Assembly: GCA_016933055.1 (NCBI GenBank)
Contig: JAFGBS010000009.1
Span: 261,590 to 325,589, forward strand
Reading direction: 5' to 3'
DNA from: Promethearchaeota archaeon
GTDB lineage: Archaea; Asgardarchaeota; Lokiarchaeia; Sigyniarchaeales; Promethearchaeaceae
DNA: 64,000 nucleotides
Both the position numbers and the translations under genes were made by a program. The first letter of the stretch is position 1. The number at the start of each line of letters is the position of its first letter. Under the pieces are notes generated by a model that ran no database searches, was not told where the DNA came from, and saw only the letters and a program-made list of their open reading frames with translations. This document shows, piece after piece, positions 44,981 to 54,956 of the stretch.

Positions 44981-45021
44981 ACCTATTTTAGAATTTTAAA
45001 AAAGTTTCAAGAAACATGTAT

Positions 45022-46062
45022 TTATATTTTTAATACAATTTTCCCGAAATGATTTCCTGAATCCAGATATTTTTCTGCTTCTTTAGCTTCCGATAATGGA
45101 AACTCCTTTCCAATGATAGGTTTCAATTTTCCCTCGAACACGAGATTCATGACTTCTCGGAATTCTCTTTGATTACTCATAGTACTACCCAAGATTTCTA
45201 ATTGATTCCAAAAAACCATATTTAAGTTGATTTTAGCTATTGGTCCACTGGTTGCACCACATGTAACTAATCTTCCTCCTGGTTTGAGCATCCGCAAACT
45301 GGTGGGAAAAGTCGCTGCACCCACACTATCAACTACAATATCGCACCCTTGTCTGTTCGTAATCTCTTTAAATACGTATTTGGGGTAATCAGGATCTTCA
45401 TTATAATTGATCACATAATCTGCACCCGATTCTCTGAGTTTTTGGGCTTTTTCCTCCGTACTTGTCGATACTATCGCGGTTGCTCCGAAAAAATTTGCAA
45501 TTTGCAATGCACAAAGAGATACTCCTCCACTCCCTCCCTGAATAAAGACAAAATCTCCTGTTTTAATCTGAGCTTTCGTAGTGAGCATTCTCCATGCAGT
45601 TAAAAAGCTTAAAGGTGCTGCAGCTGCTTCATCCAATGGAAAACCCTCTGGAATTTTTAACACATTGGCTGCTGGAACAGTGAATTGCTCTGCAAAAGTT
45701 CCACGTTCAAATTCCCCTTTAATAGAAAATTTTGTACAAAAATTATGATTTCCCGATAGACAAATATCACATTTTCCGCAACTAGTTCCAGGATTTATAG
45801 TAACCATATCCCCTACATTTATTGGGATATTTTTCACCTCTGAACCTAATTCAACAACCTCTCCACATCCATCACTACCAAGAACATGGGGGAATTCCAA
45901 TTTTAACCCTACCCATCCCGCAGTAACAAATATGTCCAAATGATTTAGTGCACAATAAGCCGTTTTCACTAACACTTCATCTGGTTTGCATCTTGGAGGC
46001 TCTAAATTTCCGAATTTTATCTCATCCAAAGTACCATGTTTTTCTATATAGACTGCTTTCAT
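45022..46062 (-). CDS. Zinc-dependent medium-chain dehydrogenase
   Basis: A 346-residue MDR-family dehydrogenase/reductase. The catalytic-Zn region CALNHLDIFVTAGW and HVLGSDGCGEV is followed by a structural-Zn cluster NPGTSCGKCDICLSGNHNFC, and the nucleotide-binding motif QGGSGGVSLCALQIANFFGA near 180. It oxidises alcohols or reduces aldehydes/enones with NAD(P). Substrate unknown. Confidence 0.88.
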   Translation of the reverse strand: MKAVYIEKHGTLDEIKFGNLEPPRCKPDEVLVKTAYCALNHLDIFVTAGWVGLKLEFPHVLGSDGCGEVVELGSEVKNIPINVGDMVTINPGTSCGKCDICLSGNHNFCTKFSIKGEFERGTFAEQFTVPAANVLKIPEGFPLDEAAAAPLSFLTAWRMLTTKAQIKTGDFVFIQGGSGGVSLCALQIANFFGATAIVSTSTEEKAQKLRESGADYVINYNEDPDYPKYVFKEITNRQGCDIVVDSVGAATFPTSLRMLKPGGRLVTCGATSGPIAKINLNMVFWNQLEILGSTMSNQREFREVMNLVFEGKLKPIIGKEFPLSEAKEAEKYLDSGNHFGKIVLKI

Positions 46063-46137
46063 ACATAGTGATTCTAAAAACCGTAAAATAAAGCTTCTTT
46101 TTTGAGAATTAAAAAGTTATAGGGAATTTTAACTTGT

Positions 46138-46620
46138 TCAATCTTGTTTTTTTTGCTCTATTCTATTAATATCATATTGAAAAACGACACGATCGACAAA
46201 CCACAATTTAAATAAAACTGAAATTGTTGAACAAAAAACGTAAGCCCATTTCAAATCACTTCCAGATTTCACTCCCCAAGGCAAAAAAGCAATAACTAAT
46301 GATGGGATAAAGGCCAGAAGTGCAAAGATGTTACAGAGCATGGTGTAATCAACTATCAACTTTCCCTTCATTTTTTGAATCCACCATTGTTCAGCCAGTA
46401 CGCCCTTGGAAATCCACCTGTCCATTTTTTTAGGCTTTCGGAAAATCATAGGGTTAATTATAGCCCAGATTATGATAATAACGAAGGGTATCCATGTATA
46501 AGGACCAAAGTTTACGAACCATAATGTTACTGCAAAAAATGGAGCAGTAGCAACTCTACTCCATCCACTCGCTGGATTTGCATGGCGTTGCCAGAAATCA
46601 AATTTTGCCATATTCTCCAT
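46138..46620 (-). CDS. DUF6653-like membrane protein
   Basis: A small integral membrane protein of about 160 residues, with three or four hydrophobic segments and the FDFWQRHANPASGWSRV start motif. The open frame extends to 46656, but the ATG at 46620 starts at the conserved part and avoids overlap with the divergent gene at 46625. Family assignment is from memory. Function unknown. Confidence 0.65.
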   Translation of the reverse strand: MENMAKFDFWQRHANPASGWSRVATAPFFAVTLWFVNFGPYTWIPFVIIIIWAIINPMIFRKPKKMDRWISKGVLAEQWWIQKMKGKLIVDYTMLCNIFALLAFIPSLVIAFLPWGVKSGSDLKWAYVFCSTISVLFKLWFVDRVVFQYDINRIEQKKQD

Positions 46621-46624
46621 AAAA

Positions 46625-47365
46625 ATGTCTACCTTTAAGAAATTATTGGCTCTCATAGATCCACTGAGGGAGAAAGAATTATTAGATGAAATTAAGATAA
46701 CTAGAATAATGCCTAGAATTGAATTTTACATTATTTCCAAGACTGGTCTAATGTTGCATAAGTTCTCCGTTAAAAAAACACAAGATGATAATAAGGATCA
46801 GCTCGTGTCGGGATTATTATCTGCAATTAATTCTTTTGCAGCTGATATTGGTTGGGCTAGTGGAGTTTCAATGATTCGTTCGGGATCGATTGAAGCACGG
46901 TACAGTCAAGGAGAGTTTGTATTTGGAATATTGATAGTAGATTATTATAAACCAGGAATTGCAGATTCTGAATCCGCATTGGATGCTTTTGCCAGCGATA
47001 TCACAGAACGCTTTGAATCTGTTTATAAAAAAGAATTAGAAGAAGCAAAGCAGTCTAATCGTTATAACATAACTCTATTTCAAGATTTTGGGAAACAAAT
47101 AGATGAGATAATCCTTGAAAATAATGATCAAATTGCGGAAATCTATCAACAACAAATTTTAATACAATCTATATATGCTGACGTGCCCCAAGAGATAATA
47201 TTACCTTTGTTACATCGTTTGAAATCTGGAGAAAATATTCTGGATGAACTACCGGATTTAATTTTGGAGTATCCCATTATGTTAAAAGCAATAGAGAAAA
47301 CTAACATGGATTATGAGCCTGTATGGACGATTTTTAAGGTACCTCTATTGAAGAAAGAATCCTAA
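46625..47365 (+). CDS. Longin-like Asgard protein
   Basis: A 246-residue soluble protein. Residues about 30-130 show a longin/roadblock-like pattern (IEFYIISKTGLMLHKFS; QGEFVFGILIVDYYKPG), and the C-terminal half is helical (LFQDFGKQIDEIILEN). Longins are adaptor domains in membrane traffic and GTPase regulation in eukaryotes. It overlaps the start of the divergent membrane gene within 5 bases and converges with the wHTH gene by 4 bases. Confidence 0.65.
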   Translation: MSTFKKLLALIDPLREKELLDEIKITRIMPRIEFYIISKTGLMLHKFSVKKTQDDNKDQLVSGLLSAINSFAADIGWASGVSMIRSGSIEARYSQGEFVFGILIVDYYKPGIADSESALDAFASDITERFESVYKKELEEAKQSNRYNITLFQDFGKQIDEIILENNDQIAEIYQQQILIQSIYADVPQEIILPLLHRLKSGENILDELPDLILEYPIMLKAIEKTNMDYEPVWTIFKVPLLKKES

Positions 47366-48270
47366 AAATCAAAAAAGATATTCATTTCCTGAGAATCTTT
47401 ATCATATAGAGTTTTAATAAATGAGATTTCATTAACAATACGCATTAGTGTTGCTTTAATCTCTTTTATTCGATTTCTTTGATTTATCATGGATCTAGTG
47501 ATGTCTTTCTCACTTACTCCCGCACGGGAACCTTTATATCTTAAATAAATATCTTCAAGAAATTTATTGACACTGATACCAGAATCCAAGGATTCAAACA
47601 ATCGGTAGAAAAATGAAAAGATTATCTCTCGTTCTAATGGTTCATCCACAAAATTAGAAATTACTTCTTTAATTCGAGTGGTTATTTCTTTTTTTTCTGC
47701 AAAAAGATTTTCGCGATCTTGCTCAACACTTCTTAAATTTAACTCAATAGTACGTAATGCTCTTCCTAATTGGATCAAGGCTGCATTTTGTGCACGGCGT
47801 TCAGCCAATTCTATTGAATCCTCGGCATCCTTCTTAACACCGTAAATAGATACTTGAAGAGGATATTTCGATTTCTTTTTTTCTAAACGTTTGTATACAT
47901 CTTGAGTAGCTTGAGAGACATTTTTCACCGAATAATTGAAATAGTTTAAAGAAAAATCAAGATTAAGGGATAGGCTAATTTCGGGATTTAAACAGTAGAA
48001 AACTTTCTTTTTATCTCGTTCATCTTTAGAATATGGAATGATTAATCCCACTTGCAATAAATTTTCAAGATGCTTTTTGATTGCAGGTTTACTAATTCCA
48101 AGGTCTTTAGATAAATTCGTTGCTATACTAGGAGTCTTTGATAATTTCATTAGTATTTTCCTATCGATCTCATTTCCCAAGATATTCATCAATAACTCGA
48201 TATTTATTGAACCATCTTCTTGTATAATTTTTAATGGTTCATTATCCGTTTGTTCTATTTCTGTTCCCAC
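47362..48270 (-). CDS. Winged-helix regulator with coiled-coil C-terminus
   Basis: A 302-residue protein. Residues 30-100 form an ArsR-like winged helix (LSKDLGISKPAIKKHLENLL; recognition helix and wing GLIIPYSKDE). Residues about 120-302 are helical coiled coil (LRTIELNLRSVEQDRENL). It probably binds DNA as a dimer; its C-terminal domain may sense another protein. It lies just downstream of cdc48 and may regulate that operon, which is inference. Confidence 0.75.
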   Translation of the reverse strand: MGTEIEQTDNEPLKIIQEDGSINIELLMNILGNEIDRKILMKLSKTPSIATNLSKDLGISKPAIKKHLENLLQVGLIIPYSKDERDKKKVFYCLNPEISLSLNLDFSLNYFNYSVKNVSQATQDVYKRLEKKKSKYPLQVSIYGVKKDAEDSIELAERRAQNAALIQLGRALRTIELNLRSVEQDRENLFAEKKEITTRIKEVISNFVDEPLEREIIFSFFYRLFESLDSGISVNKFLEDIYLRYKGSRAGVSEKDITRSMINQRNRIKEIKATLMRIVNEISFIKTLYDKDSQEMNIFFDF

Positions 48271-48312
48271 TTTCCATCCCTAAATATGTGTAAATCTTTT
48301 GTTAAAAAAAAA

Positions 48313-50535
48313 TTAGGAAAACATTGGATTAGGCAATGCACCTTCTAGCTTCTGGTAGGTTTTATTGGTACGTTGTGCTTCCTTTTCTACCGATTTCATA
48401 GCTTCCTCAAAATGCTTCATTTCAATTACTAATTCACTGACATTTTTGTCAGAATCTGCAAAATTCTTTATCATAATTCCTTCCCGAATTGCAAGAATTG
48501 TTGCTTCTTGGCATAGGGCTTCAATGTCTGCACCAGTTTTACCCTCCATTCGTTTAGCTAACTCTCGGTAAGATATTCCTTTAGCCACCGGCCTTTCTTT
48601 CATATGTATCTCGAAAATTTTTTCTCGTGTATCAAGGTCTGGTAATGGCACCTCGATATGTCGTCCAAATCTACCTGCACGTAATAATGCTGGATCGATA
48701 ATATCTGGTCGATTGGTCGCTGCTATGATCACCACATTATTTAAAGCTTCCAAGCCATCCATTTCTGTCAATAATTGGGAAATAACGCGCTCTGTAACCT
48801 GACTATCGGCTCTACCCCCCCGCACAGGAGCTATCGCATCAATTTCATCAAGAAATATAATACAAGGTGCTGCAGAACGTGCTTTTCGGAAAGTCTCACG
48901 CACGGCCTTTTCACTTTCTCCAACCCACTTGGATAGAAATTCAGGTCCTTTGACGGAAATGAAGTTAACTTCACTTTCATGCGCTAATGCTTTGGCTAAT
49001 AAGGTTTTTCCTGTGCCGGGTAATCCCCATAATAATATACCTTTTGGAGGTCTGGCTCCCATATGTTTGTATATATTCGGATATTTCAATGGCCATTCTA
49101 TGATTTCGCGAAGTAATTGCTTTGCTTCCTCTAACCCGCCAACATCGTCCCATGTTTCAGGGGGGGTCTGAATAAACACTTCACGTAATGCAGAGGGCTC
49201 TACTTCTGTTAAAGCTCCATCAAAATCAGCTTTTGTCACAGATAGTGATTCTAAAAGTTCCAGAGGGATTTCATCCTCTTCAAGTTTCAAATCGGGTAGG
49301 ATTCTGCGCAAAGTTTTCATCGCAGCTTCTTTTCCGATCATTTGAAGATCTGCACCAACAAATCCATGTGTTTTTTGAGCATAATAATTTAGATCTACAT
49401 CATCGGCTAAAGGCATACCTCGGGTATGAATTTGCAGAATTTCCAGTCGGCCTTTCTTATCCGGTACCCCAATTTCAATTTCTCGGTCAAATCTTCCCGG
49501 TCGTCGAAGTGCTGGGTCTAATGCATTCTGACGATTGGTTGCACCAATTACTACAACATTTCCTCGTGGATCTAAACCATCCATTAAGGCTAACAATTGT
49601 GCAACTACCCTTCTTTCAACATCACCTTGAGTCTCTCCTCGTTTTGGTGCTATAGAATCCAGCTCATCAATGAAAATAATACTAGGTGCTTTTTCTTGTG
49701 CTTCCTTAAACACATTTCGTAAATTCTCTTCCGATTGTCCATAAAATTTAGACATTATTTCGGGTCCTGATAAATTAATGAAATGTGCATTCGTTTCATG
49801 TGCTACAGCCTTCGCCAGTAAGGTTTTACCAGTTCCTGGGGGTCCATAAAGCAGAACTCCTTTTGGAGGTTCAATTCCTAAGCGGTTAAATAACTCCGGA
49901 TGTCTTAAGGGAAGCTCAATCATTTCTCGCACCTTTTGGATCTCTTCAGTTAGACCACCAATATCATCATACATAACCCTCTTATCCATTTGAAGGTCTT
50001 CGGGGCGGATTACTTTGTCTTCAATAATAATTTCGGTATCTCGGTTAATTTGTACAGCTTCCCCTCTCGGACGAAATCCAACGATCGCAAAATCAAGGTC
50101 ATAGTTCATGATATGAAACCTGAGTAAATCTCCGGGAGATACTACCCGATTTTCCAATACTTGAGCGAAATATTGAGTATTTTTTAATCGCATTGCTCGG
50201 TCTACCCATGCAAAAGTTACAGATTCGGCAGGTTTAACCGTAATTTTCCGTACATAGACGCGTTCATCTAGAGAAGCATTCAAATTCCGTCTAGTGCTTC
50301 CATCTATTCGGATAACTGCTTTTCCTGCGTCATCTCGGAATCCTGGCCATACTAAACATGCTGTTTTTTTTCCCATCAGAGGATTTTCTAGTTGAATAAC
50401 ATCTCCCGATTTAATTTGATATGCTGCTGCTAAATCAGGATCTAACCGAGCGATGCCTCTCCCCACATCTTTGGATCGAGCATCGGCAACTCGTAATGAG
50501 AGTTTGTCCTTATCCTTTTCATTGGTTTTACTCAT
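48313..50535 (-). CDS. cdc48: Cdc48/VCP-type AAA+ ATPase
   Basis: A 740-residue double-AAA+ unfoldase. An N-domain (residues 10-190) is followed by D1 with Walker [21 protein letters not shown] near residue 230 and Walker [16 protein letters not shown], and D2 with [20 protein letters not shown] near 505 and Walker [17 protein letters not shown]. It extracts and unfolds proteins for degradation or remodelling. It lies 7 bases after hsp20, so they form one heat-shock-type operon. Confidence 0.97.
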   Translation of the reverse strand: MSKTNEKDKDKLSLRVADARSKDVGRGIARLDPDLAAAYQIKSGDVIQLENPLMGKKTACLVWPGFRDDAGKAVIRIDGSTRRNLNASLDERVYVRKITVKPAESVTFAWVDRAMRLKNTQYFAQVLENRVVSPGDLLRFHIMNYDLDFAIVGFRPRGEAVQINRDTEIIIEDKVIRPEDLQMDKRVMYDDIGGLTEEIQKVREMIELPLRHPELFNRLGIEPPKGVLLYGPPGTGKTLLAKAVAHETNAHFINLSGPEIMSKFYGQSEENLRNVFKEAQEKAPSIIFIDELDSIAPKRGETQGDVERRVVAQLLALMDGLDPRGNVVVIGATNRQNALDPALRRPGRFDREIEIGVPDKKGRLEILQIHTRGMPLADDVDLNYYAQKTHGFVGADLQMIGKEAAMKTLRRILPDLKLEEDEIPLELLESLSVTKADFDGALTEVEPSALREVFIQTPPETWDDVGGLEEAKQLLREIIEWPLKYPNIYKHMGARPPKGILLWGLPGTGKTLLAKALAHESEVNFISVKGPEFLSKWVGESEKAVRETFRKARSAAPCIIFLDEIDAIAPVRGGRADSQVTERVISQLLTEMDGLEALNNVVIIAATNRPDIIDPALLRAGRFGRHIEVPLPDLDTREKIFEIHMKERPVAKGISYRELAKRMEGKTGADIEALCQEATILAIREGIMIKNFADSDKNVSELVIEMKHFEEAMKSVEKEAQRTNKTYQKLEGALPNPMFS

Positions 50536-50542
50536 TCTTTTT

Positions 50543-51133
50543 CTATTCCTTTACTATTTTTATTTGATATATGTTATTATTACCATCTATTACTGTTTTC
50601 GTCTTATCTAGATTAAAGTCTATGTTAAAATCTACCTTATAAGCAGTATACTCATTTTCACCGATAATAGTCACTTTATTTCCAGATTGGGATAATATTA
50701 TTTGGTCTTTTTCAACGTTTGGCAATTCAATGGTCAAGAGTGCGGAATTTTCGTCTCTTTCAACTTCAAAAAAAGTATCTTCATAGTTAACAATATCATT
50801 ATCGGGATTTTCGTTGATGGATACATTCTTAGCGTCCAGTACAGGTAAATTTATGGTCGGATTATAATTTCTACGAATAATTGCATTGGTATCGAATTTC
50901 ATTCCTTTAACCATGTCAAGAAGTGTTTTATCATCAACTAGTTCTCCATTAATTCGTATTTCGGGTTTGTCCATTCCTGTTCCAAAGCGGTATGATACTG
51001 AATGATGATGCATATTCGGATTTATATCACTCAAATTAGGCAAATTGGCGATATTTCCAAATAATCGTTCAATCATTTCATCTAAATCTTTAAAATCAAA
51101 TGGATCAAAGCCATCAATATCATTATTTTTCAT
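50543..51133 (-). CDS. Hsp20/alpha-crystallin-like protein
   Basis: A 196-residue small heat-shock-like protein. The N-terminal part is Asp/Asn-rich and contains [20 protein letters not shown]; the C-terminal half (about 105-196) has the alpha-crystallin/CS-like strands: [36 protein letters not shown]. It precedes cdc48 by 7 bases. A leadered start has AGAGGA upstream. An operator at 51154-51202 covers its promoter. Confidence 0.82.
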   Translation of the reverse strand: MKNNDIDGFDPFDFKDLDEMIERLFGNIANLPNLSDINPNMHHHSVSYRFGTGMDKPEIRINGELVDDKTLLDMVKGMKFDTNAIIRRNYNPTINLPVLDAKNVSINENPDNDIVNYEDTFFEVERDENSALLTIELPNVEKDQIILSQSGNKVTIIGENEYTAYKVDFNIDFNLDKTKTVIDGNNNIYQIKIVKE

Positions 51134-51153
51134 ATATATTATTCCTCTTTTAA

Positions 51154-51202
51154 TTAACTAAAGGTTTACTATCTTATAAACCTTTGGTAAACCTTTAGTT
51201 AA
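51154..51202 (-). promoter_or_regulatory. Dyad operator around the TATA box of the hsp20-cdc48 operon
   Basis: Two perfect 16-base arms, TTAACTAAAGGTTTAC (51154-51169) and GTAAACCTTTAGTTAA (51187-51202), are separated by 17 bases. The spacer carries a third half-site, TAAACCTTT (51177-51185), which on the minus strand includes the TATA-like TTTATAAG. The layout suggests a repressor that closes over the promoter, such as an archaeal heat-shock regulator. The binding protein is not identified. Confidence 0.7.
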
Positions 51203-51360
51203 CAAGAAACCTTACGTTTTTAAAAAACCTGAACATTATAAAAGAATAACTCCAACAAGTAACCTCACTCAGATTTTTATCATTATTTTAAAACAACCTA
51301 ACTATTCTCAATTGTTATTCATAAATTTTAACTTTTAATCTTAATAGATCTGCATGAGAG

Positions 51361-52656
51361 ATGCTTGAATCAATTTTTTTGGTCAAATTCAAATTCGATG
51401 ATTTGGAAGAATGCCTGAAATCCATGGACAATCCTTCCGAACAACCCGAAATTCCGGGTTCTCATGGCACAATAACTCATTTTTATCCCCAAATTTCCAT
51501 TTCTCTTAATAATTCTGGAGCAATTGGACGGATCATTCTACAACATCTTAACAAAATCCGCACTTCACAAAATTCAACATATCCTTTTTTTGAATCAAAA
51601 ATTACTTCCTCCCTAGAGAGACATTCTGGTAAGAATTTAAGGGAAGATGATGCAGAAGAACGCTTATATGCGAAGCTATCTGGAAGTTATTTGAGTGGAA
51701 ATTCTCCCATTGAAGATAATCCTATCCGATTAATCTCTACTATAGATACAGAAATATTATCAGATCATGCTTTACATTATCCTCAAAAACCAAAATCATC
51801 TCAAATTGATCTTCATCCTCAAAATATATATGATTCCTTAGTATATTCTTGTTTTCTGCCTTCTGATAAGATACTATGTTTAGTTTTCAGTAAAAATGAT
51901 AATCCTTATGATTACACAAAAGATATTGAAGATGCTATTGATGTCTTTATTTATTCTAATCTCGAAGAGTTTCACATCTTACCTGATAATGAAATTGAAA
52001 CCGCATTAATGTCAGTTTATATAGATATCCGATCCCGCTCACTAATTTTAACCGAGGATTGTTCTTTTTTTATCGGTCAAGATGAATTACGAGAGCGATT
52101 GATATCAGATAGTATCAATAAAATAATTAAGGTTTTCTTATACGGTATTGATAATGTGGGTAAGAGTTCCTTTATGCGTTATTTGAAAACCAACAAGTTT
52201 GATTTAGACTACTTCAGTCCCACGAAAAAATTCATCGTTCATAGAATTCCTCTACCCCAAGGATATAAGATCATCTGCTGGGAAATGCCGGGTCAGAAAA
52301 AGTTTCGACGAGTATGGCTAAGAGGAGTTCAAGAAAGTAATATTCTTCTCTTCATGCTTGATGCTAGTGATGAAGAGCGATTTCTTGAAGCCAAACGGGC
52401 ATTTTGGTCCATTGTTACTCGGTATGAAGTAAAAAATGTTCCCGTATTATTCATAGCAAACAAAATTGATCTAATTGATAACAAAACCAAATTAAGTAAA
52501 ATTGAACCTTTTTTTTCCCTACCGGAGTTACAAGATCGGAAATGGTCAATAAAATTCACAAGCCTAGTTACGAAAGAAGGGATAAAAGATGTAATTGATT
52601 GGATTACGGAAACGGTTAAAGAAAATCTTCTCGAAGACATTAAAAAAGTAATATAA
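51361..52656 (+). CDS. Arf-like GTPase fused to a longin-like N-terminal domain
   Basis: A 431-residue protein. Residues 1-250 include an extended, partly disordered N-terminus and a longin/roadblock-like part near 160-240 (LVYSCFLPSDKILCLVFSKN). The GTPase domain is at the C-terminus: G1 YGIDNVGKSSFM (residues 261-272), switch II/G3 CWEMPGQKKFR with Glu308 instead of Asp, G4 ANKIDL (366-371), and G5 FTSLVTKEG. The WxxxGQ form is Arf/SRbeta-like. No C-terminal Cys. Confidence 0.82.
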   Translation: MLESIFLVKFKFDDLEECLKSMDNPSEQPEIPGSHGTITHFYPQISISLNNSGAIGRIILQHLNKIRTSQNSTYPFFESKITSSLERHSGKNLREDDAEERLYAKLSGSYLSGNSPIEDNPIRLISTIDTEILSDHALHYPQKPKSSQIDLHPQNIYDSLVYSCFLPSDKILCLVFSKNDNPYDYTKDIEDAIDVFIYSNLEEFHILPDNEIETALMSVYIDIRSRSLILTEDCSFFIGQDELRERLISDSINKIIKVFLYGIDNVGKSSFMRYLKTNKFDLDYFSPTKKFIVHRIPLPQGYKIICWEMPGQKKFRRVWLRGVQESNILLFMLDASDEERFLEAKRAFWSIVTRYEVKNVPVLFIANKIDLIDNKTKLSKIEPFFSLPELQDRKWSIKFTSLVTKEGIKDVIDWITETVKENLLEDIKKVI

Positions 52657-52669
52657 TATTTTTCCTCTA

Positions 52670-53554
52670 TCATACCTCTAATATCACGGGTTTAAATTGA
52701 TTTTTTTCCGGCATAACACATACGTAGTGTCCATATTTCATGTATTTCTCTACCATAAAATCAGAAATTCCGTGCCAGTGCCCATAACAAAAATAATGAA
52801 GATGTGTAGTATTGAATTCCTTAATGAAGTTCATGGTTGGAGGATTTCGATGCTGAAGGATTATTATTTTATTAGGATTCATTTTATTTTGAGCATATTG
52901 GACGAATGAGATATAATCGTGCACTATTTCTTGTTTATACATTGTCCATGATTTAATCGAGTCATTTTTTTCATACCAAGGTAAACCATAAAGTAATACA
53001 TCTCTTAGACACATTCCAGAATTATGCAATAATATAATATTTTCACCCAGCTTTATCTTGGAATCCATCCCAACAGGGCTGTCTCCAAAATAATCTACTA
53101 TTGTCTGGAAAATCTGGGTGTTTTTTGTTCGAGACAGTGCGAATTGTTGAAGATAATGCTCAAATTTTCTGATATCTAAATACAATTCTTTCGTTCCATT
53201 ATCGTTTATTGGATTTACTACCAGTTCAAACCAAAAATCATGATTTCCTTTAGTAAATATTAGGGGGATTCTTTCATCCACGAGATTCCGAACGATGGAT
53301 ACTTGAACAAACGGATAAAAATACCACATGGGATCCATTTTTTCTAAAATATTCTCGGAAAAAGGAAAGGAAAACAGATCCCAGCCAAAATCCCCATTAA
53401 TTATAAGTGCATCGACTTCAAAGGTGCTGATTTGTGAATAAAATAACTCTAAATTCGAGTAAAAACTCTCCGTGTATCCATAGTGACTTGCTAATACTGA
53501 TAATTTTGTCAATTTCCATGGATAATGTGAATCGGAAATCAGAGCTAAACGCAT
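52670..53554 (-). CDS. Calcineurin-like metallophosphoesterase
   Basis: A 294-residue phosphoesterase. Metal motifs in order: ALISDSHYPW (residues 3-12), ALIINGDFGWD, FTKGNHDFWF, then IILQHRNPP and FCYGHWHGIS near the C-terminus. It hydrolyses phosphomonoesters or diesters; substrate unknown. The gene is convergent with the Arf-like gene (stops 14 bases apart) and divergent from the secernin gene. Confidence 0.9.
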   Translation of the reverse strand: MRLALISDSHYPWKLTKLSVLASHYGYTESFYSNLELFYSQISTFEVDALIINGDFGWDLFSFPFSENILEKMDPMWYFYPFVQVSIVRNLVDERIPLIFTKGNHDFWFELVVNPINDNGTKELYLDIRKFEHYLQQFALSRTKNTQIFQTIVDYFGDSPVGMDSKIKLGENIILLHNSGMCLRDVLLYGLPWYEKNDSIKSWTMYKQEIVHDYISFVQYAQNKMNPNKIIILQHRNPPTMNFIKEFNTTHLHYFCYGHWHGISDFMVEKYMKYGHYVCVMPEKNQFKPVILEV

Positions 53555-53586
53555 ATTTTAAGTTAAGAATCATCCTTTATCATATC

Positions 53587-54942
53587 ATGTGCGACACTTT
53601 AGTAATTCTTGGTCCGTATACGAAAAACGGAAACACACTATTTGGTAAAAATTCCGATCGAGAACCGGATGAGGTACAGAACGTAATTTTTATACCAGGT
53701 GAAACCCATCCTCCACAATCTCAAGTCAGATGTACTTATATTACTGTTCCCCAAGTGGAGCAAACATATGACATTATTCTTTCTCAACCATTTTGGATGT
53801 GGGGTGGGGAAATGGGAGTGAACCAGTTTGGAGTCACCATTGGCAATGAAGCAGTATTCACTATAGAATCTTTAAGTGATAATGGTCTATTGGGAATGGA
53901 CATGCTTCGATTAGCTCTCGAACGCTCAAAAACTGCCAAGGAAGCATTACTGATTATTATCGACTTGCTGGAAACCTATGGTCAAGGAGGAAATTGTGGA
54001 TATAAATCCAAACTCAACTATCACAATAGCTGGTTGATTGTGGACAAAAATAACGGATTCGTGTTAGAAACTGCTGGAGAACATTGGATTTGGAAAGAAT
54101 TTACACGCAACTACAGTATTTCAAATGTTCTTACGATTGAAAATCAATATGATGAAATATCGGAGGATGCAATCAATAATGCCATTCGTAACGGTAAATG
54201 CAGCTCGGCACAAGATTTTTCATTTCGTAAATGTTATTCGGCCAAGGGCTTGAAATTTTTGATGCGCTCATTGTATAGAAAACTAGGAAGAGGACAATCT
54301 CGTCGGGATCAACATTACAATGCTGCTTGTACCCTAGTTGAGAAAAGCAATGCTACTGTTCAATCATTAATGACTATTTTACGTTCTCATGCAGTCGAAG
54401 ATTATGATCCTGAATTCGGAACAAATAGGGATATTTGTTGGCATGCAGGCGATAACCTAATTCGTAATTCACAATCTGTAAATTCTTTTATTACTGAAAC
54501 CAGTTCAGATGATATAACTTCGATTTGGACAACTCTAGGATCTTCCCCTTGTATCCAAATCTATAAACCATTTTTCCTAAAGAGAAATTCTCCAAATAAA
54601 TTTCCCAATGTTGGATTTGGATATAAATACTACAATTCAGATGCGGTTTGGTGGCGAAATGAGGTATTACATAGATTAGTCCTGAAAAATTATCCGGATC
54701 GTTTACCAACCTATGAGAGGGAAAGACAATCCTATGAATCTAAATGGTTAGATCAAGTGGAAAATGCCATTCGAGATAAAAGTGAACTTTTTGGATTATC
54801 GAGTGATTTATTTGATTTATCGCTGGATCTAACAGAAAAATGGATTGAAAGAGTGAAATTAGTACCTGAAAAATCGAAATTAAAACACGGGTATGAGAAA
54901 TATTGGAATAAATTATCCAAATCAAATAAAATGGAAAATTAG
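53587..54942 (+). CDS. Secernin-type peptidase (C69 family)
   Basis: An Ntn-hydrolase of 451 residues, start ATG 53587. The sequence MCDTLVILGPYTKNGNTLFG puts the catalytic Cys at position 2, as the family needs for processing after Met removal. The signature GKNSDREPDEVQ, then WMWGGEMGVNQFGVTIGNEA, and NCGYKSKLNYHNSWLIVDKN, are secernin/dipeptidase C69 blocks. The longer frame opening at 53434 runs through the neighbouring promoter and is not supported. Likely role: peptide hydrolysis. Confidence 0.92.
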   Translation: MCDTLVILGPYTKNGNTLFGKNSDREPDEVQNVIFIPGETHPPQSQVRCTYITVPQVEQTYDIILSQPFWMWGGEMGVNQFGVTIGNEAVFTIESLSDNGLLGMDMLRLALERSKTAKEALLIIIDLLETYGQGGNCGYKSKLNYHNSWLIVDKNNGFVLETAGEHWIWKEFTRNYSISNVLTIENQYDEISEDAINNAIRNGKCSSAQDFSFRKCYSAKGLKFLMRSLYRKLGRGQSRRDQHYNAACTLVEKSNATVQSLMTILRSHAVEDYDPEFGTNRDICWHAGDNLIRNSQSVNSFITETSSDDITSIWTTLGSSPCIQIYKPFFLKRNSPNKFPNVGFGYKYYNSDAVWWRNEVLHRLVLKNYPDRLPTYERERQSYESKWLDQVENAIRDKSELFGLSSDLFDLSLDLTEKWIERVKLVPEKSKLKHGYEKYWNKLSKSNKMEN

Positions 54943-54956
54943 AAAAAAAGATAATA

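Noticed and set aside
53434..53586. Upstream extension of the secernin gene
   Set aside because: The catalytic Cys must follow the initiator Met, so the start is at 53587; the extension covers the opposing phosphoesterase gene.
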